From an uncultured Paracoccaceae bacterium (GTDB lineage Bacteria > Pseudomonadota > Alphaproteobacteria > Rhodobacterales > Rhodobacteraceae): DNA of 38,808 bases. The stretch is taken from positions 1-38,808 of the forward strand of contig CALIZF010000009.1 of NCBI GenBank assembly GCA_938028765.1. Direction: 5' to 3'. The notes under the pieces were generated by a model. That model did not search any database. It worked only from the letters and a program-made list of their open reading frames with translations, and was not told the origin of the DNA. Positions 23,625 to 32,045 of the stretch are shown one piece after another. Both the position numbers and the translations under genes were made by a program. Each line of letters opens with the position of its first letter. The first letter of the stretch is position 1.

Positions 23625-25462
23625 TGCAGGTTCGCGTGGACCGCGTTGATCGCGTTCTGGTCCAGCCGGATCGGCGTGCCGGCCTCGACCGCGCGGGCGA
23701 AAAGGGCGAAGGCATCCTCGCCCATGGTCTGGCCGATCTGGGCGTCAAAAGCCGCGAGCAGCATCGCCGCCTCGGGCGAGCCCAAATCCGCGGGCGTCAC
23801 GGCATCGACCCGGATCACCGCGGCATAGCCGCCCTCGACCACCCGCGCCACGCCGCCCGCCGGCAGCGCAAAGGCCGTGGCCACCAGGATGTCGGGCGCG
23901 TCCTCGACGAAGCCGTCGCGGGTCAGCCCGGTCAGCACATCGACGATGCCGAAGGCGCCGGGCGAGGCGCCGCCCCGGATCGCGGTTTCGGCCGCCTCGG
24001 CCCGCGCGGCCAGGGCCGCGGCCAGCCGTGCCGCGCGCCAGTCCTGCGCGACGCGCTCCGCCACCGCCTCGTAGGGTTGCAGGGCGGGGGGAATGGTGTC
24101 GTCCAGCCGCAACGCCGCGATCCCGCCGTCGGCAAGCTGGAAGATTTCGGGAAAGTCGCGCTCGGTGACCGCGGCGGCGCGGTCGCGGAAGGCGCTGTAG
24201 CCCATCAGCCCTTCGGTCATGCCCGGCGTCACGTCCAGCGTGCCGACCTGCATCCCCGGTTCGTCCGCCAGATCCTCGAGCGTGTCGCCCGCCGCGAGCC
24301 GGTCGTCGAGCGCCGCGATCCGGTCGGCGATGGCGCGGCGGGCGGCATCGAGCGCGAGTTCGGCCCGCAGATCGTCGCGCGCGTCCTCGAACGGCGTTTC
24401 CTCCGCCGCTAGCACGCCGCTGACGCGATACAGCGCGGGCCCGAGGGGCGAGGGCAGGGGGCCGACCACGCCCAGCCCCTCGACCGCAAAGACGGCATCG
24501 CCCGCCTCGCCCAGATCCGCGCGCGCCACATCGCCGAGGTCCACATCCGCCATCGTCAGGCCGCGCTCGGCCACCAGGTCCTCGAAGCTCGCGGTGCCCG
24601 CATCGAGGCGGTTGCGCGCCGCCTCGGCCTGTTCGGCGTCGGGGAACACGAGCCGGTCCACCAGCCGCCGCTCGGGCTGCACGAACTCGGCCAGACGCTC
24701 CTCGTAGGTGCGCCGCAGCAGCGCCTCGTCCACCGGCATGTTGGCCGCCAGCGCCTCGGGCAAGAGCGCCGCATAGGCGATCCGACGCGCCTCGGGCGTG
24801 GTGTAGCGTTCGGGGTGGGCGTCGTATTCGGCGCGCAGGTCGGCCTCGGTCGCGGCGGGCAGGGGCTCGGGCAGATCCGCCTCGGTCAGCCGCACCACGC
24901 TGAGGTTCCGCCGCTCGGCCGCCCAGGCATAGATCAAGCGCCCCATCGACGGGGGCGGGGCGAACGGTGCCGCAACCGCCGCCTGGATCAGGCCGCGCGC
25001 GATGTCGGCGCGCACCCGCGCCTCGAATGCCGCCTCGGTGAACCCGTTCCGGTCCAGAAGCGCGCGATAGCTTTCGCGGTCGAACTGGCCCGACAGGCCG
25101 GCGAAGGCCGGGATCGCACGGATTTCGGCCGCCAGCCGCGCGTCGCCCGCCGACACCCCGATCCGCTCGGCCAGATCGTCGAGGGCGGCGGTCGTCACAA
25201 GGCGCTGGCGCACCTGCTGGTCGAGGCCGACGGCGAGCGCCTGCTGCACGGTCACCGGCCGCCCCGTCTGCGCCGACAACGCCTGCACCTCCTGTCGCAG
25301 GGCGCGGGCATAGTCGTTCACCGCGATGTCCTGCCCGCCGACCTTGCCGAGGCTGCGGACGGTGCCGCCGAACCCGCCGATCCCGAACCCTGCGAGCCCC
25401 ACGAAGAGCAGGGCGAGCAGGATCCAGACCAGCGTCCGCGATGCCGTGTTGCCCTTGGCCAT
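23621..25462 (-). CDS. Membrane-anchored peptidyl-prolyl isomerase / periplasmic chaperone (PpiD/SurA type)
   Basis: This 613-residue protein starts with a single transmembrane anchor (TLVWILLALLFVGLAGFGIG, about residues 10-29). The N-terminal SurA-like chaperone region follows (VNDYARALRQEVQALSAQTG; LDQQVRQRLVTTAALDDLAE). A PpiC-type parvulin-like domain lies in the middle, then a second degenerate repeat. PpiD proteins sit in the inner membrane facing the periplasm and help fold outer-membrane proteins. The ATG at 25462 directly precedes the anchor and has AGGAGGGGCGGGC upstream. I cannot confirm isomerase activity because the parvulin core is divergent, so the call is at family level. Confidence 0.88.
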   Translation of the reverse strand: MAKGNTASRTLVWILLALLFVGLAGFGIGGFGGTVRSLGKVGGQDIAVNDYARALRQEVQALSAQTGRPVTVQQALAVGLDQQVRQRLVTTAALDDLAERIGVSAGDARLAAEIRAIPAFAGLSGQFDRESYRALLDRNGFTEAAFEARVRADIARGLIQAAVAAPFAPPPSMGRLIYAWAAERRNLSVVRLTEADLPEPLPAATEADLRAEYDAHPERYTTPEARRIAYAALLPEALAANMPVDEALLRRTYEERLAEFVQPERRLVDRLVFPDAEQAEAARNRLDAGTASFEDLVAERGLTMADVDLGDVARADLGEAGDAVFAVEGLGVVGPLPSPLGPALYRVSGVLAAEETPFEDARDDLRAELALDAARRAIADRIAALDDRLAAGDTLEDLADEPGMQVGTLDVTPGMTEGLMGYSAFRDRAAAVTERDFPEIFQLADGGIAALRLDDTIPPALQPYEAVAERVAQDWRAARLAAALAARAEAAETAIRGGASPGAFGIVDVLTGLTRDGFVEDAPDILVATAFALPAGGVARVVEGGYAAVIRVDAVTPADLGSPEAAMLLAAFDAQIGQTMGEDAFALFARAVEAGTPIRLDQNAINAVHANLQ

Positions 25463-25503
25463 GCCCGCCCCTCCTGTCCGCCCGCGTGTCTTTACGGAGG
25501 GCC

Positions 25504-25527
25504 GGGCGCGCGGGCAAGCCCGCGCCC
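25504..25527 (-). terminator. GC-rich hairpin after the aminotransferase gene
   Basis: GGGCGCGCGGGC (25504-25515), an AA loop and GCCCGCGCCC (25518-25527) form a strong stem with a two-base bulge. It begins three bases past the aminotransferase stop on the minus strand. No T-tract follows, so it may be a weak or Rho-assisted terminator upstream of the PpiD-type gene. Confidence 0.4.
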
Positions 25528-25529
25528 GC

Positions 25530-26717
25530 TCATGCCCGCGGCAGGTCGAGCGCGGCCAGCCGCGCGACAAGCTGCCCGATCCCGGAACGATCGACATTGG
25601 CGAAGGCGATTCGGACCGCGCCGGCGCCCACGGGGTCGCCCGGCGGCGCGAACATCGTGCCGGGCAGCATCAGGATGCCCTGCTGCGCCAGCGTCGCCTT
25701 CGCCACGGCTTCGGACGGCAGGGCGAAGGGATGCTCGGCCCACGCGAAATAGGCGCCGCAGCCGGTCAGCCGCCACCCCGGCAGCCCGGCGAAGCCCGCG
25801 ATCACCGCCGCGCGGCGGTCGAGGATCTCGGCCCGTTCCCCGGCAACCCATTGCGCGAGGTTCCGCATCCCCCAGAGTGCGGCGACCTGGCCGAGCTGGC
25901 CGGGGCAGATCGCGACCGTGTCAAGGAACTTCTCCACCTGCGCCAGCCGGTCGGCATCGGCAATGATCGCACCCACCCGGTGCCCGGTCAGCCGGTAGGC
26001 CTTCGAGAAGCTGTAGAGGTGGATCAGCGTGCCCGGCCAGGTCGGATCGGCGAACAGGCCGTGCGGCGGCGCGGCGCGCGAATCGAAGTCGCGGTAGGTC
26101 TCGTCGAGGATCAGCGCCAGCCCGCGGTCGCGCGCGAGGCGGAAGAAGGCCGCGACGACATCGGCCGGATACTCGGCCCCCGTCGGGTTGTTGGGCGTGA
26201 CAAGGACGATGGCCCGCGTCCGCGGCCCGATCAGGGCGGCGGCCGCCGCCGGGTCGGGCACCATGTCCGGGCCGCAGGGCAGGGGCACCGCATCGACACC
26301 CGCCATGTCGCACCACATCTTGTGGTTGAAATACCACGGAACCGGCAGCAGCACCGCATCGCCTGCGCCGGCGAGCGTCGCCATCACGGCGCAGAAGGCC
26401 TGGTTGCAGCCCTGCGTGATGGCGACCTGCGCTGGCGCGATGGCGCCTCCGTAGGCGCCCTGCCACCGCGCGGCCACCTCGGCCCGGAGCGCGGGCAGGC
26501 CCAGGACGGGGCCGTAGAGGTGCGCGGCCGGATCGTCCAGCGCAGCCGCCGCGATCGCCTGCCGCAGCGCCGCCGGCGGCGGGTCCACGGGTGCGGCCTG
26601 GCTGACGTTGATCAGGGGTAGCCCCGCGGGCAGCGTCGTTTCGGCCAGCCAGCGCCGTGCCTCCATCACCGGCGGCGCCTCGGTCGCGGCCATCGCAGGG
26701 TTGAGGGGAAGGGTCAC
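25530..26717 (-). CDS. Class I/II PLP-dependent aminotransferase
   Basis: With a GTG start at 26717 preceded by GGAGG at 6 bases, the protein has 395 residues. It shows fold-type I aminotransferase landmarks: TQGCNQAFCAVMATLAG at the cofactor loop, TPNNPTG, LILDETYRDF with the aspartate that contacts the pyridine nitrogen, YSFSKAYRLTGHRVGA with the Schiff-base lysine, and the substrate arginine in GAVRIAFANVD. It transfers an amino group between an amino acid and a 2-oxo acid; the specificity is not readable. An alternative ATG lies eight codons inside the start. It is a single gene between gpt and the PpiD-type gene, with 97 and 67 bases on either side. Confidence 0.9.
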   Translation of the reverse strand: MTLPLNPAMAATEAPPVMEARRWLAETTLPAGLPLINVSQAAPVDPPPAALRQAIAAAALDDPAAHLYGPVLGLPALRAEVAARWQGAYGGAIAPAQVAITQGCNQAFCAVMATLAGAGDAVLLPVPWYFNHKMWCDMAGVDAVPLPCGPDMVPDPAAAAALIGPRTRAIVLVTPNNPTGAEYPADVVAAFFRLARDRGLALILDETYRDFDSRAAPPHGLFADPTWPGTLIHLYSFSKAYRLTGHRVGAIIADADRLAQVEKFLDTVAICPGQLGQVAALWGMRNLAQWVAGERAEILDRRAAVIAGFAGLPGWRLTGCGAYFAWAEHPFALPSEAVAKATLAQQGILMLPGTMFAPPGDPVGAGAVRIAFANVDRSGIGQLVARLAALDLPRA

Positions 26718-26814
26718 GTGCGCCTCCGTGCGATCTTCTGCCGTGCCGGGCCTGTGCGGTTCCCGGATGCGCCTGCCGGTGGCCGCCGGCGGCAGGCTCG
26801 GGTTTGCCCCGGCG

Positions 26815-27318
26815 TCAGTCGCGCCCCCGGTAGGGTTCGACGTATTGCAGCGCCATGTCCCACGGAAAGAAGATCCAGGTGTCCTGGCTGACCTCGGTGA
26901 TGTAGGTGTCCACCATCGGCTTGCCCTGCGGCTTGGCATAGACGGTGGCGAAATGCGCCCGGGGGTAGAGCTGGCGGATCAGTTCCAGCGTCTTGCCGCT
27001 GTCCACCAGGTCGTCCACGATCAGGATGCCCGTGCCGTCCCCCATCAGGTCCGCCTGCGGCGCCTTGATCAGCCGCGGCGGCGCCTGCGTCTGACGGTTG
27101 TAGGACTTGATGCTGATCGTATCGACCATGCGGATGTCGAGTTCGCGCGACACGATCATCGCCGGGGCCATGCCGCCGCGTGTCACCGCAACGACCGCCC
27201 GCCAGGCGCCGTCGTCGGGGCCCTGCCGGTCCAGCCGCCAGGCCAGCGCACGCGCGTCGCGGTGCAGCTGGTCCCAGCTGACGTGAAAGCCCTTTTCGTG
27301 CGGCAGCCGGTCGGTCAT
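26815..27318 (-). CDS. gpt: Xanthine (xanthine-guanine) phosphoribosyltransferase
   Basis: This 167-residue type I phosphoribosyltransferase has the PRPP-binding motif [13 protein letters not shown] near residue 100 and an early [19 protein letters not shown] block. It also has the Gpt-type C-terminal segment [20 protein letters not shown]. It salvages xanthine and guanine as nucleotides. The start overlaps the fabI stop by ATGA (27315-27318), an odd pairing of purine salvage with fatty-acid synthesis. It closes the fabI-gpt unit. Confidence 0.93.
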   Translation of the reverse strand: MTDRLPHEKGFHVSWDQLHRDARALAWRLDRQGPDDGAWRAVVAVTRGGMAPAMIVSRELDIRMVDTISIKSYNRQTQAPPRLIKAPQADLMGDGTGILIVDDLVDSGKTLELIRQLYPRAHFATVYAKPQGKPMVDTYITEVSQDTWIFFPWDMALQYVEPYRGRD

Positions 27319-28169
27319 GCTTCGCCCCCCCCGTTGCCGCCCCCGTTGCCGCCCTTGCGGCCCGTCACCACGTCGATGTCGGGCGCGTCCACGGCCTTCA
27401 TCCCGATGGCGTGATACCCCGCATCCACGTGCAGCACCTCGCCCGTCACCCCCGACCCGAGGTCGGACAGTAGGTAGAGCGCGGACTTGCCCACCTCGTC
27501 CTGGGTCACGTTCCGGCGCAGCGGGCTGTTCAGCTCGTTCCATTTCAGGATGTAGCGGAAATCCCCGATGCCCGAGGCCGCGAGGGTCTTGATCGGGCCT
27601 GCGCTGATCGCGTTGACGCGGATGCCGTCCTTGCCCAGATCCTCGGCGATGTAGCGCACCGAGGCTTCCAGCGCCGCCTTGGCCAGACCCTGCACGTTGT
27701 AGTGCGGCATCACCTTTTCCGCGCCATAGTAGGACAGCGTCAGAAGGCTGCCCCCCTGCGGCATCAGCGCTGCCGCGCGGCGGCACATCGCGGTGAAGGA
27801 ATAGACCGAGATGTCCATCGACACGCGGAAGTTCTCGCGGCTGGTGTCGACGTAGCGCCCGCGCAGCTCGCTCTTGTCGGAAAAGGCGATGGCGTGCACC
27901 GCGAAATCGAGGCTGCCCCATTCGGCGCCGATGCGCGCGAAGAGGGCGTCCATCGACGCCTCGTCGGCGACGTCGCATTCGTGCAGGAAGTCCGACCCCG
28001 CCTGCGCGGCCAGCGGCGCGACGCGCTTGCGCAGCGCCTCGCCCTGATAGGAAAACGCAAGGCGCGCGCCGTGGTCGGCCAGGTTCCGCGCGATCCCCCA
28101 GGCGATCGACTTGTCGTTGGCCAGCCCCATGATCAGGCCGCGTTTGCCGTCCATCAGCCGCATTGACAT
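27315..28169 (-). CDS. fabI: Enoyl-[acyl-carrier-protein] reductase (NADH)
   Basis: This protein has 284 residues with the ATG at 28169; ATGs at 28163 and 28187 are alternatives. I prefer 28169 because MSxxLMxGKRG is the usual opening in this group, although the AGGG site is spaced better for 28163. It is a short-chain dehydrogenase-like FabI with [11 protein letters not shown] nucleotide loop, [20 protein letters not shown] containing catalytic Tyr157 and Lys164, and [14 protein letters not shown]. It makes the last reduction of each fatty-acid elongation cycle and is the triclosan target. A Gly/Asn-rich tail ([12 protein letters not shown]) follows the normal TGRK end. Confidence 0.95.
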   Translation of the reverse strand: MSMRLMDGKRGLIMGLANDKSIAWGIARNLADHGARLAFSYQGEALRKRVAPLAAQAGSDFLHECDVADEASMDALFARIGAEWGSLDFAVHAIAFSDKSELRGRYVDTSRENFRVSMDISVYSFTAMCRRAAALMPQGGSLLTLSYYGAEKVMPHYNVQGLAKAALEASVRYIAEDLGKDGIRVNAISAGPIKTLAASGIGDFRYILKWNELNSPLRRNVTQDEVGKSALYLLSDLGSGVTGEVLHVDAGYHAIGMKAVDAPDIDVVTGRKGGNGGGNGGGEA

Positions 28170-28260
28170 CCCTGCCGCCCTGCCCAACTTGGCGCTTCGG
28201 TTCCGCCCCGTCTAGGCGAACGGGGCGGAGGCATCAAGGGACCGGGCGGAGGAGGCGGGC

Positions 28261-28884
28261 ATGGCGATTGCAACCGATGCGGGCGACCGCGGCGGAATCT
28301 TCGCAGGGGACGATCCCTTCGCCATCGCCCGGGCGTGGCTGGCCGAGGCCGAGGGAACCGAGCCCAACGACCCCAACGCGATCGCGCTCGCCACGGTGGA
28401 CGACGCGGGGATGCCGAACGTTCGCATGGTGCTTCTGAAGGACATCGAGGCGGACGCCTTCGTGTTCTACACCAACTATGGCAGCCGGAAGGCGGCCGAG
28501 ATCGCCCATGCCGGCCGCGCTGCCTTCGTGCTGCACTGGAAGTCGCTGCGCCGCCAGATCCGCGTGCGCGGCCTGACGGAACGCGAGGAAGGGCCGCAGG
28601 CCGATGCCTATTTCGCCAGCCGCAGCCTCAAGTCCCGGCTGGGCGCCTGGGCCTCGCGGCAGTCGCAGCCGCTGGCCTCGCGCGGCGCGCTGATGGCCGA
28701 GGTCGCGCGCATCACCGCGCGCTACGGCACCAACCCGCCGCGGCCGCCGTTCTGGGGCGGCATCCGCATCCGCCCGGTCGAGATCGAGTTCTGGGCCGAC
28801 GGCGCCTTCCGCCTGCACGACCGTTTCCGCTGGTCGCGGAATTCGTGCGATTCCCCCTGGTCTATCGCGCGGCTGAATCCCTAG
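28261..28884 (+). CDS. pdxH: Pyridoxine/pyridoxamine 5'-phosphate oxidase
   Basis: This 207-residue FMN enzyme converts pyridoxamine or pyridoxine phosphate to pyridoxal phosphate. It has the family core ([47 protein letters not shown]), the [14 protein letters not shown] block and the characteristic C-terminal W-x-I-x-R-LNP ending. GGAGGAGG lies just upstream of the ATG. It is divergent from fabI, with 91 bases between starts that must hold both promoters. PLP supply is relevant to the aminotransferase nearby, but no regulatory link is visible. Confidence 0.96.
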   Translation: MAIATDAGDRGGIFAGDDPFAIARAWLAEAEGTEPNDPNAIALATVDDAGMPNVRMVLLKDIEADAFVFYTNYGSRKAAEIAHAGRAAFVLHWKSLRRQIRVRGLTEREEGPQADAYFASRSLKSRLGAWASRQSQPLASRGALMAEVARITARYGTNPPRPPFWGGIRIRPVEIEFWADGAFRLHDRFRWSRNSCDSPWSIARLNP

Positions 28885-28937
28885 CCGTTCCCCCTGCGTA
28901 ACGCAGTTGCGCCTTTCGGATGAGCGGTCGTTTTGGA

Positions 28938-28966
28938 CTTGAAATGCCGATCCTCCGGCGCGATAT
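28938..28966 (+). promoter_or_regulatory. Candidate promoter for the cold-shock-domain gene
   Basis: CTTGAA at 28938-28943 and CGATAT at 28961-28966 are separated by 17 bases. This fits a relaxed alphaproteobacterial heat-shock-type (RpoH) or sigma-70 promoter and lies 36 bases ahead of the gene start. The match is suggestive only. Confidence 0.3.
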
Positions 28967-29001
28967 CACCGGGTGGGGATAGACAAGCAGACGGGCTGCG
29001 G

Positions 29002-29535
29002 ATGCAGGATTCCGGTGCACCGGCCGAGCGCACGCGCGGCCGCGTGAAATGGTTCGACCCGGTGAAGGGGTTCGGCTTCATTCTTGCCGACGACGGGGGG
29101 CCCGACATCCTGCTGCACGCGAACGTGCTGCGGAATTACGGGCAAAGTTCGGTCGCAGACGGGGCGCAGATCGTGGTCATGGCCGCGCGCACGCCCCGCG
29201 GCGTGCAGGCCGTCGAGGTGCTGGAAATCGTTCCGCCGCCGCCGTCGACCGTCTTCGTGCCCGGCGACGGCGACCCGGCGCTGGCGGCGGTCAACTTCCG
29301 CGACCACCCGATCGAGCCCGCGCGCGTCAAGTGGTTCGACAAGGTGAAGGGTTTCGGCTTCGCGAACGTCTTTTCCCGGTCCGAGGACGTGTTTATCCAT
29401 GTCGAGGTGCTGCGGCAGTCCGGCCTTGCCGATCTGCAGGCGGGCGAGGCCGTGGGGCTTCGGATCGTCGAGGGGCGGCGCGGGCGGATGGCGGTGCAGG
29501 TTCTGGCGTGGGACGCAGCCTTGCGGGGGGAATAG
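29002..29535 (+). CDS. Double cold-shock-domain nucleic-acid-binding protein
   Basis: This 177-residue protein has two cold-shock domains in tandem. The first (about residues 13-75) has [16 protein letters not shown] (RNP1) and DILLHANVL (RNP2). The second (about residues 107-172) has [16 protein letters not shown] and [10 protein letters not shown] proline-containing linker joins them. Such two-domain CspA-like proteins are typical of alphaproteobacteria and bind single-stranded RNA or DNA, often linked to cold or stationary phase. The ATG at 29002 leaves a short leader before domain one; the frame is open to a TTG at 28933. The end overlaps the proposed start of the DUF192 gene. Confidence 0.92.
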   Translation: MQDSGAPAERTRGRVKWFDPVKGFGFILADDGGPDILLHANVLRNYGQSSVADGAQIVVMAARTPRGVQAVEVLEIVPPPPSTVFVPGDGDPALAAVNFRDHPIEPARVKWFDKVKGFGFANVFSRSEDVFIHVEVLRQSGLADLQAGEAVGLRIVEGRRGRMAVQVLAWDAALRGE

Positions 29536-30005
29536 CCGGGCGGGGCGGTTTCGCCCTTGTCCTTGTGGCCATGCTCTGGGCCGCCGGTGCCGCCGCGGCG
29601 GCCTGCCGGCCCGACGTTGCGGAACTTCGGTGGCCGGGCGGTGGGGCCCGTTTTACCGTCGAGGTTGCCGCGACGCCGGCGGAACGCGCGCAAGGCCTGA
29701 TGTTCCGCGAAAGCCTGCCGGCCCGGTCGGGGATGCTGTTCCTGTTCGAGCGGCCGGGGCGGGTGGCGTTCTGGATGCGCAACACGCCGGTCCCGCTCGA
29801 CATGATCTTTATCGGCGCCGACGGCGTGGTGCGCCGCGTTCACGCCAATGCCGTGCCGTTCGACGAGACGCCGATCGAGGGCGGCGAGGGCATCCTGGCG
29901 GTGCTCGAGATCAACGGCGGGCTGGCGGCGCGGCTGGGGATCGCGCCGGGGGCCGAACTGCGGCATCCGGGCATGCCGCAGCGGCTGGCAGCCTGGCCCT
30001 GCTGA
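29508..30005 (+). CDS. Exported DUF192 family protein
   Basis: The core is a DUF192 domain: [65 protein letters not shown] and [19 protein letters not shown] place the start at GTG 29508 (165 residues). It adds a basic n-region and gives a full signal peptide ([20 protein letters not shown]), and it overlaps the cold-shock gene by 28 bases. An ATG at 29571 would cut the signal peptide short, and GTG 29565 is another option. The DUF192 function is not established; the proteins are periplasmic or secreted. It probably shares a transcript with the cold-shock gene. Confidence 0.85.
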   Translation: MGRSLAGGIAGRGGFALVLVAMLWAAGAAAAACRPDVAELRWPGGGARFTVEVAATPAERAQGLMFRESLPARSGMLFLFERPGRVAFWMRNTPVPLDMIFIGADGVVRRVHANAVPFDETPIEGGEGILAVLEINGGLAARLGIAPGAELRHPGMPQRLAAWPC

Positions 30006-30016
30006 CCCTTCCCGCG

Positions 30017-30046
30017 GCCGCCCCCTGGGCCTATAGAGGGGGCGGC
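30017..30046 (+). terminator. Hairpin between the DUF192 gene and tRNA-Pro
   Basis: GCCGCCCCCT (30017-30026) and AGGGGGCGGC (30037-30046) form a perfect 10-bp stem around a 10-base loop. It begins 11 bases after the DUF192 stop. The loop and stem edge contain TATAGA at 30032-30037, so the same bases could serve as a -10 element for the tRNA. The last stem base is the first base of the tRNA. Confidence 0.45.
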
Positions 30047-30122
30047 GGGGCGTAGCGCAGCCTGGTAGCGCGGCAGTTTTGGGTACTGCAGGCCGGAGGT
30101 TCGAATCCTCTCGCCCCGACCA
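30046..30122 (+). tRNA. tRNA-Pro (anticodon TGG)
   Basis: This 77-base cloverleaf includes an encoded CCA end. The acceptor arm CGGGGCG (30046-30052) pairs with CGCCCCG (30112-30118). A D-arm with GCGCAGCCTGGTAGCGC follows. The anticodon stem GCAGT/ACTGC encloses loop TTTGGGT, so the anticodon is TGG. The T-arm has GGTTCGAATCC. It lies four bases from the stop of the convergent RTX gene. Confidence 0.97.
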
Positions 30123-30125
30123 GCC

Positions 30126-32039
30126 TCAGTCGAACAGGAAGTGTTCGGCCTCGAGCGTGCCGCTCACCGGCATCGTGATCCCGACCTTGAAGTCCTCGAC
30201 CCCGTCGCCGTCGCGGTCGAACAGCAGGAAATGGAGACCCGTGACCAAGTCCTGCGTCTGCCGCACCGCCACCTTGCCGCCGCCCGGCAGCGGGTCGGTT
30301 TCCACGAACACCAGCGGGCCCAGACCGCGCAGGTCGATCCGATCCTCGAATATGTCGAAATCCTCGATGTAGTCGTAGCGGCCGTCGGTCGCGAAATCGT
30401 CCCAGGTGGGGAACACGAACACATCCTGGCCCGGGCCACCGTGCAGGATGTCTGCACCCGGGCCGCCGATCAGCGTGTCGTCCCCTTCGGACACGAAAGA
30501 GAAACCTGAGCCGGATAACGCATCGTCGCCGTCGCCGCCCTTCAGCAGGTCGGCGCCTTCGTCGCCACTCAGGCTATCCTTGCCGTCGCCGCCCTCGATC
30601 GTATCGGCCCCCGCGCCGCCGAAGGCCAAATCGTTTCCTGCGCCGCCCTCGATCAGGTCCGCGCCGCCTGCGCCGCGCAGCCGGTCGGCCCCCTCGCCTC
30701 CCGCAAGCGTATCGTCGCCCCCGCCGCCGTCGAGCGTGTCGGCGCCACGGCCGCCGACGACCGAGTCGCGCCCCGCGCCACCGGCGAGCTTATCGGCCCC
30801 CGCGCCGCCGTCGATCCGGTCGTCGCCCTCGCCGCCCGTGACCGAATCATCGCCGCCCCCGCCCGCAAGCGAATCGCCGCCCTCGCCGCCCGCGATCGTG
30901 TCGGCCCCCGCGCCGCCCGTGGCGGTGTCGCGCCCCTCGCCGCCGTCCATCACCGTGCCGCCGCTGCTGCCGGTCATCACGTCGTCGCCTTCGCCGCCGA
31001 AGAGCAACTCGGGCCCTTTGAACGGATCGTCCCACCCATCGGCCGCCAGAGTGTCGTTGCCTTCTCCGCCGTAGAGCGTGTCGCGCCCGGCGCCGCCCGA
31101 GAGCGAGTCGTCGCCCCTGCCGCCTTCGAGGCTGTCGTCGCCTATCCCGCCGGAAAGCGAGTCGCGGCCCTCCTCGCCTAAGATCGTGTCGTCGCCGTCC
31201 TCGCCCCAAATCCGGTCGTTCCCGAGGCCGCCGTTGGCCCAGTCCGTCCCCGCGCCGCCGCGGATCACGTCGTCGCCGGTCCAGCCACTGAGCCCGTCGT
31301 TGCCATCGCCGCCGAAGAGCGAGTCGGCGCCGGCGCCGCCACTGAGCAAGTCGTTGCCATCGCCGCCAAAGAGCTCGTCGTTGCCATCGTCGCCGTAGAG
31401 CGAGTCGCGCCCGGCGCCGCCAAAGACGCTATCTTGGCCCTCGCACCCTTCCAACATGTCGTCGCCGTCGTCCCCTTCCAGACGATCGTCGCCCGCACCG
31501 CCGCAAATATAGTCCTGGCCGTTGCCGCCGAAGAAGGTCTCGGCCCCCAACCCGCCGTAGAACGAGTCGTTGCCTGCCATGCCCGCGCCGGTGTTGCGCG
31601 CTTCCATGACGCCCCTCACCCCCTCGTACGAAAAGAACGACGCATCGAACCGATCGGACGCTTCCGTGCCGGTCCATTTCCATGTCAGGCCGGCGACCAG
31701 CCGTTCCAGCGCGGCCGTGTCGCCGCCGTTCCGGTCGGCTTGAAGGGCGGCGTTCAGCGCCTTCGCGTTCAGCTTCATCGCCGTCGCAACCCAGGTCTGT
31801 CCGCTCGGCTCCCGGGTCACCACGGCGCGCTGGATCGTCCCGCCGGTCAGGAAGTCCTCGCCCGAAATCTGCGTTGCGGTGAAGTCCTCGCCCTCGAGCG
31901 TGACCCGCGTCAGCGTCCCCAGGGCCTCGACCTCGTAGACGGCGCGGTTGGGCGAGATCTCGACAAGCATGAAGTCGTCAAGCGAGGCAAGCGCGTCGAA
32001 AAGCGGTCGCGGGTTCTCGATAGCTGTGATGACGGGCAT
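30126..32039 (-). CDS. RTX-type calcium-binding repeat protein (hemolysin-type repeats)
   Basis: This 637-residue acidic protein has about 160 N-terminal residues without repeats, then roughly forty nonapeptide repeats of the GGxGxDxLx type (for example GGDGNDLLSGGAGADSLFGG). These coil into a Ca2+-binding parallel beta-roll. The C-terminal 80 residues hold an EF-hand-like DRDGDGVED and the usual hydrophobic end (AEHFLFD) expected of a type I secretion signal. No signal peptide is present, also consistent with type I secretion. No catalytic domain is recognised, so it may be a structural, adhesion or matrix protein. ATG 32039 is chosen because AGCAGG is well spaced; ATG 32045 is possible. No type I transporter lies in the window. 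Confidence 0.9.
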   Translation of the reverse strand: MPVITAIENPRPLFDALASLDDFMLVEISPNRAVYEVEALGTLTRVTLEGEDFTATQISGEDFLTGGTIQRAVVTREPSGQTWVATAMKLNAKALNAALQADRNGGDTAALERLVAGLTWKWTGTEASDRFDASFFSYEGVRGVMEARNTGAGMAGNDSFYGGLGAETFFGGNGQDYICGGAGDDRLEGDDGDDMLEGCEGQDSVFGGAGRDSLYGDDGNDELFGGDGNDLLSGGAGADSLFGGDGNDGLSGWTGDDVIRGGAGTDWANGGLGNDRIWGEDGDDTILGEEGRDSLSGGIGDDSLEGGRGDDSLSGGAGRDTLYGGEGNDTLAADGWDDPFKGPELLFGGEGDDVMTGSSGGTVMDGGEGRDTATGGAGADTIAGGEGGDSLAGGGGDDSVTGGEGDDRIDGGAGADKLAGGAGRDSVVGGRGADTLDGGGGDDTLAGGEGADRLRGAGGADLIEGGAGNDLAFGGAGADTIEGGDGKDSLSGDEGADLLKGGDGDDALSGSGFSFVSEGDDTLIGGPGADILHGGPGQDVFVFPTWDDFATDGRYDYIEDFDIFEDRIDLRGLGPLVFVETDPLPGGGKVAVRQTQDLVTGLHFLLFDRDGDGVEDFKVGITMPVSGTLEAEHFLFD

Positions 32040-32045
32040 GTTCAT

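Noticed and set aside
30406..31398. Plus-strand Pro/Ser-rich repeat frames resembling a cell-wall protein
   Set aside because: They are the complement of the RTX glycine/aspartate repeats; the minus-strand frame has the known beta-roll motif and an intact C-terminal secretion end.
30600..31560. Regular short periodicity resembling a CRISPR array or satellite
   Set aside because: The 27-base period is the codon image of the nine-residue RTX repeat; there are no identical repeats with unique spacers.
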